In this document: in pieces, positions 63,220 through 64,000 of the stretch
Layout: each line of letters opens with the position of its first letter
Position numbering within the stretch: position 1 is the first letter of the stretch
Source of the DNA: Rhodobacteraceae bacterium HLUCCO07
GTDB taxonomy: Bacteria; Pseudomonadota; Alphaproteobacteria; Rhodobacterales; Rhodobacteraceae
Reading direction: 5' to 3'
NCBI GenBank assembly: GCA_001314705.1
Contig: LJSU01000018.1
Span: 260,630 to 324,629, forward strand
DNA: 64,000 bases
Made by a program: the position numbers and the translations under genes
The notes under the pieces: model-generated
The model's database searches: none
The model's input: the letters and a program-made list of their open reading frames with translations, nothing else
What the model was told of the DNA's origin: nothing

Positions 63220-64000
63220 ATGGCACGTGCGCAAGGCGCGCGGGCGCAGATGGCGCTTGCGTTCGAGACGACCTATGGAACGCTGCCCGCCAGCGGCTTC
63301 ACGAAGATGCCCTTCGCCAGCACCTCGCTGGGGGCGGAGCAGCCGCTGCTGAACTCGGAGCTGCTAGGCTATGGCCGCGATCCGCTGGCACCGATCAAGG
63401 ACGCGGTCACGGCCGATGGCGACGTTGTCGTGCCGCTCGACGCCGAGGCGTTCGGCTTCTGGCTGAAGGCGGCCTTCGGCGCCCCCACGACCACGGGCGT
63501 CGAGGCACCGTACAGCCACGAGTTCCAGTCCGGCTCCTGGACGCTGCCCAGCATGTCGATCGAGACCGGCATGCCGGAGGTGCCGCGCTATGCGATGTAC
63601 TCGGGCTGGCGCGACACCGCCTATGTGGTCTTCGAGGAGCTGGACCTCAGCCCCTTCGGCAACCGCATTCCGCAGCTCTCCTTCGAGGTGTTCGCACCCG
63701 TAGCCGATCCGGACACCGCCGAGGGGCTGACGCAGGCCGTCACCATGATCCCGGCCTCGGGCGAGTTCACCTACGCAACCCAAGCGATCCGCAAGGGTGG
63801 CAGCGGCGCTCAGCCGCACCCTGAAAGGTGGTGGCGCGGCCGGAGTGGCGACCGTCGGAGCCGCCGGTGTCGAGGGCGTGCAGGACATTCTGGCCGAGAC
63901 CCAATCCGCGATCCTGCCGCTTGTGCCCTACCTCGACACGCTCCGGTGGGTGTTCATTGGCGTGGCCCTGATCGGTATCGCGGTCGCGATCCATGCCCGG
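63220..64000 (+). pseudogene. Chimeric prophage ORF: tail tube N-terminus + baseplate fragment + endolysin/holin-like tail (runs off window)
   Basis: The frame opens as a tail tube protein (MARAQGARAQMALAFETTYG, GYGRDPLAPIKDAVTADGDV, LPSMSIETGMPEVPRYAMYS, about 130 residues). At about 63604 it continues in frame with a different protein type, WRDTAYVVFEELDLSPFGNR and IPQLSFEVFAP, which resembles the baseplate/host-specificity (GTA-like TIM barrel) protein. From about 63794 that frame becomes nonsense-like (Arg-rich), while the +1 frame reads LSRTLKGGGAAGVATVGAAG and LPLVPYLDTLRWVFIGVAL, like the membrane tail of prophage muramidases or holins. GAGGAG precedes the ATG. Three genes have been joined by deletions. 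Confidence 0.7.

Overview
The window looks like chromosomal DNA of a marine-type Rhodobacterales (Roseobacter group) alphaproteobacterium. Evidence: high GC, the block rpmH-rnpA-yidD ... yidC-engB-argB, the order pcm-tolC-(PopZ-like), a sodium/solute symporter with its DUF4212 small subunit next to a DUF294/CBS protein, and short AAATACTC-type intergenic repeats typical of this order. These family and synteny statements come from memory of the group; no database was searched.

1-14 kb is housekeeping: a flavin disulfide reductase coupled to a TVP38 membrane protein, rpmH behind a near-consensus sigma70 promoter, rnpA, yidD, a Rieske oxygenase, ttcA, an EAL protein, yidC, engB and argB, followed by a tightly overlapping trio (di-iron membrane hydroxylase, Fe-S protein, SixA-like phosphatase). 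Between yidC and engB lies a 35-codon micro-ORF that looks like a MOSC protein collapsed to its two ends. 14-32 kb is mostly metabolic: DUF2235 hydrolase, an orphan form-II CoxL-like molybdoenzyme, a fold-III decarboxylase divergent from an Lrp regulator, amidase, valS, enoyl-CoA hydratase, two aminotransferases, an MsbA-type exporter, ygfZ and efp. 32-36 kb holds a PopZ-like acidic protein, tolC, pcm and tRNA-Cys.

37-44.5 kb is a sodium/solute uptake and signalling operon. It begins with a truncated acetyl-CoA synthetase remnant and continues with DUF4212, an SSS symporter, a cNMP/CBS/DUF294 protein, a small membrane protein, a single-domain receiver, and a membrane pseudo-histidine-kinase fused to a DEDDh exonuclease.

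45-64 kb is accessory. Frameshifted prophage fragments at 45.3-46.2 kb and a chimeric prophage tail ORF at 62.8-64 kb bracket a cell-surface glycan cluster: gmd, fcl and manC (GDP-mannose to GDP-fucose), five sulfotransferase-like proteins (two of them a recent tandem duplication), a 1432-residue glycosyltransferase with three GT2 domains and one GT4 domain, and two coiled-coil proteins. The inferred product is a sulfated, fucose/mannose-containing surface polysaccharide; no polymerase or exporter for it is visible here. An IS3-family remnant and an unrecognised ORF separate gmd from the phage genes.

The observations most worth following are the pseudo-kinase/exonuclease operon, the three-part chimeric phage ORF, the MOSC micro-ORF, the acs remnant, the four-domain glycosyltransferase, and an 8-bp tandem repeat directly in the gmd ribosome-binding region.
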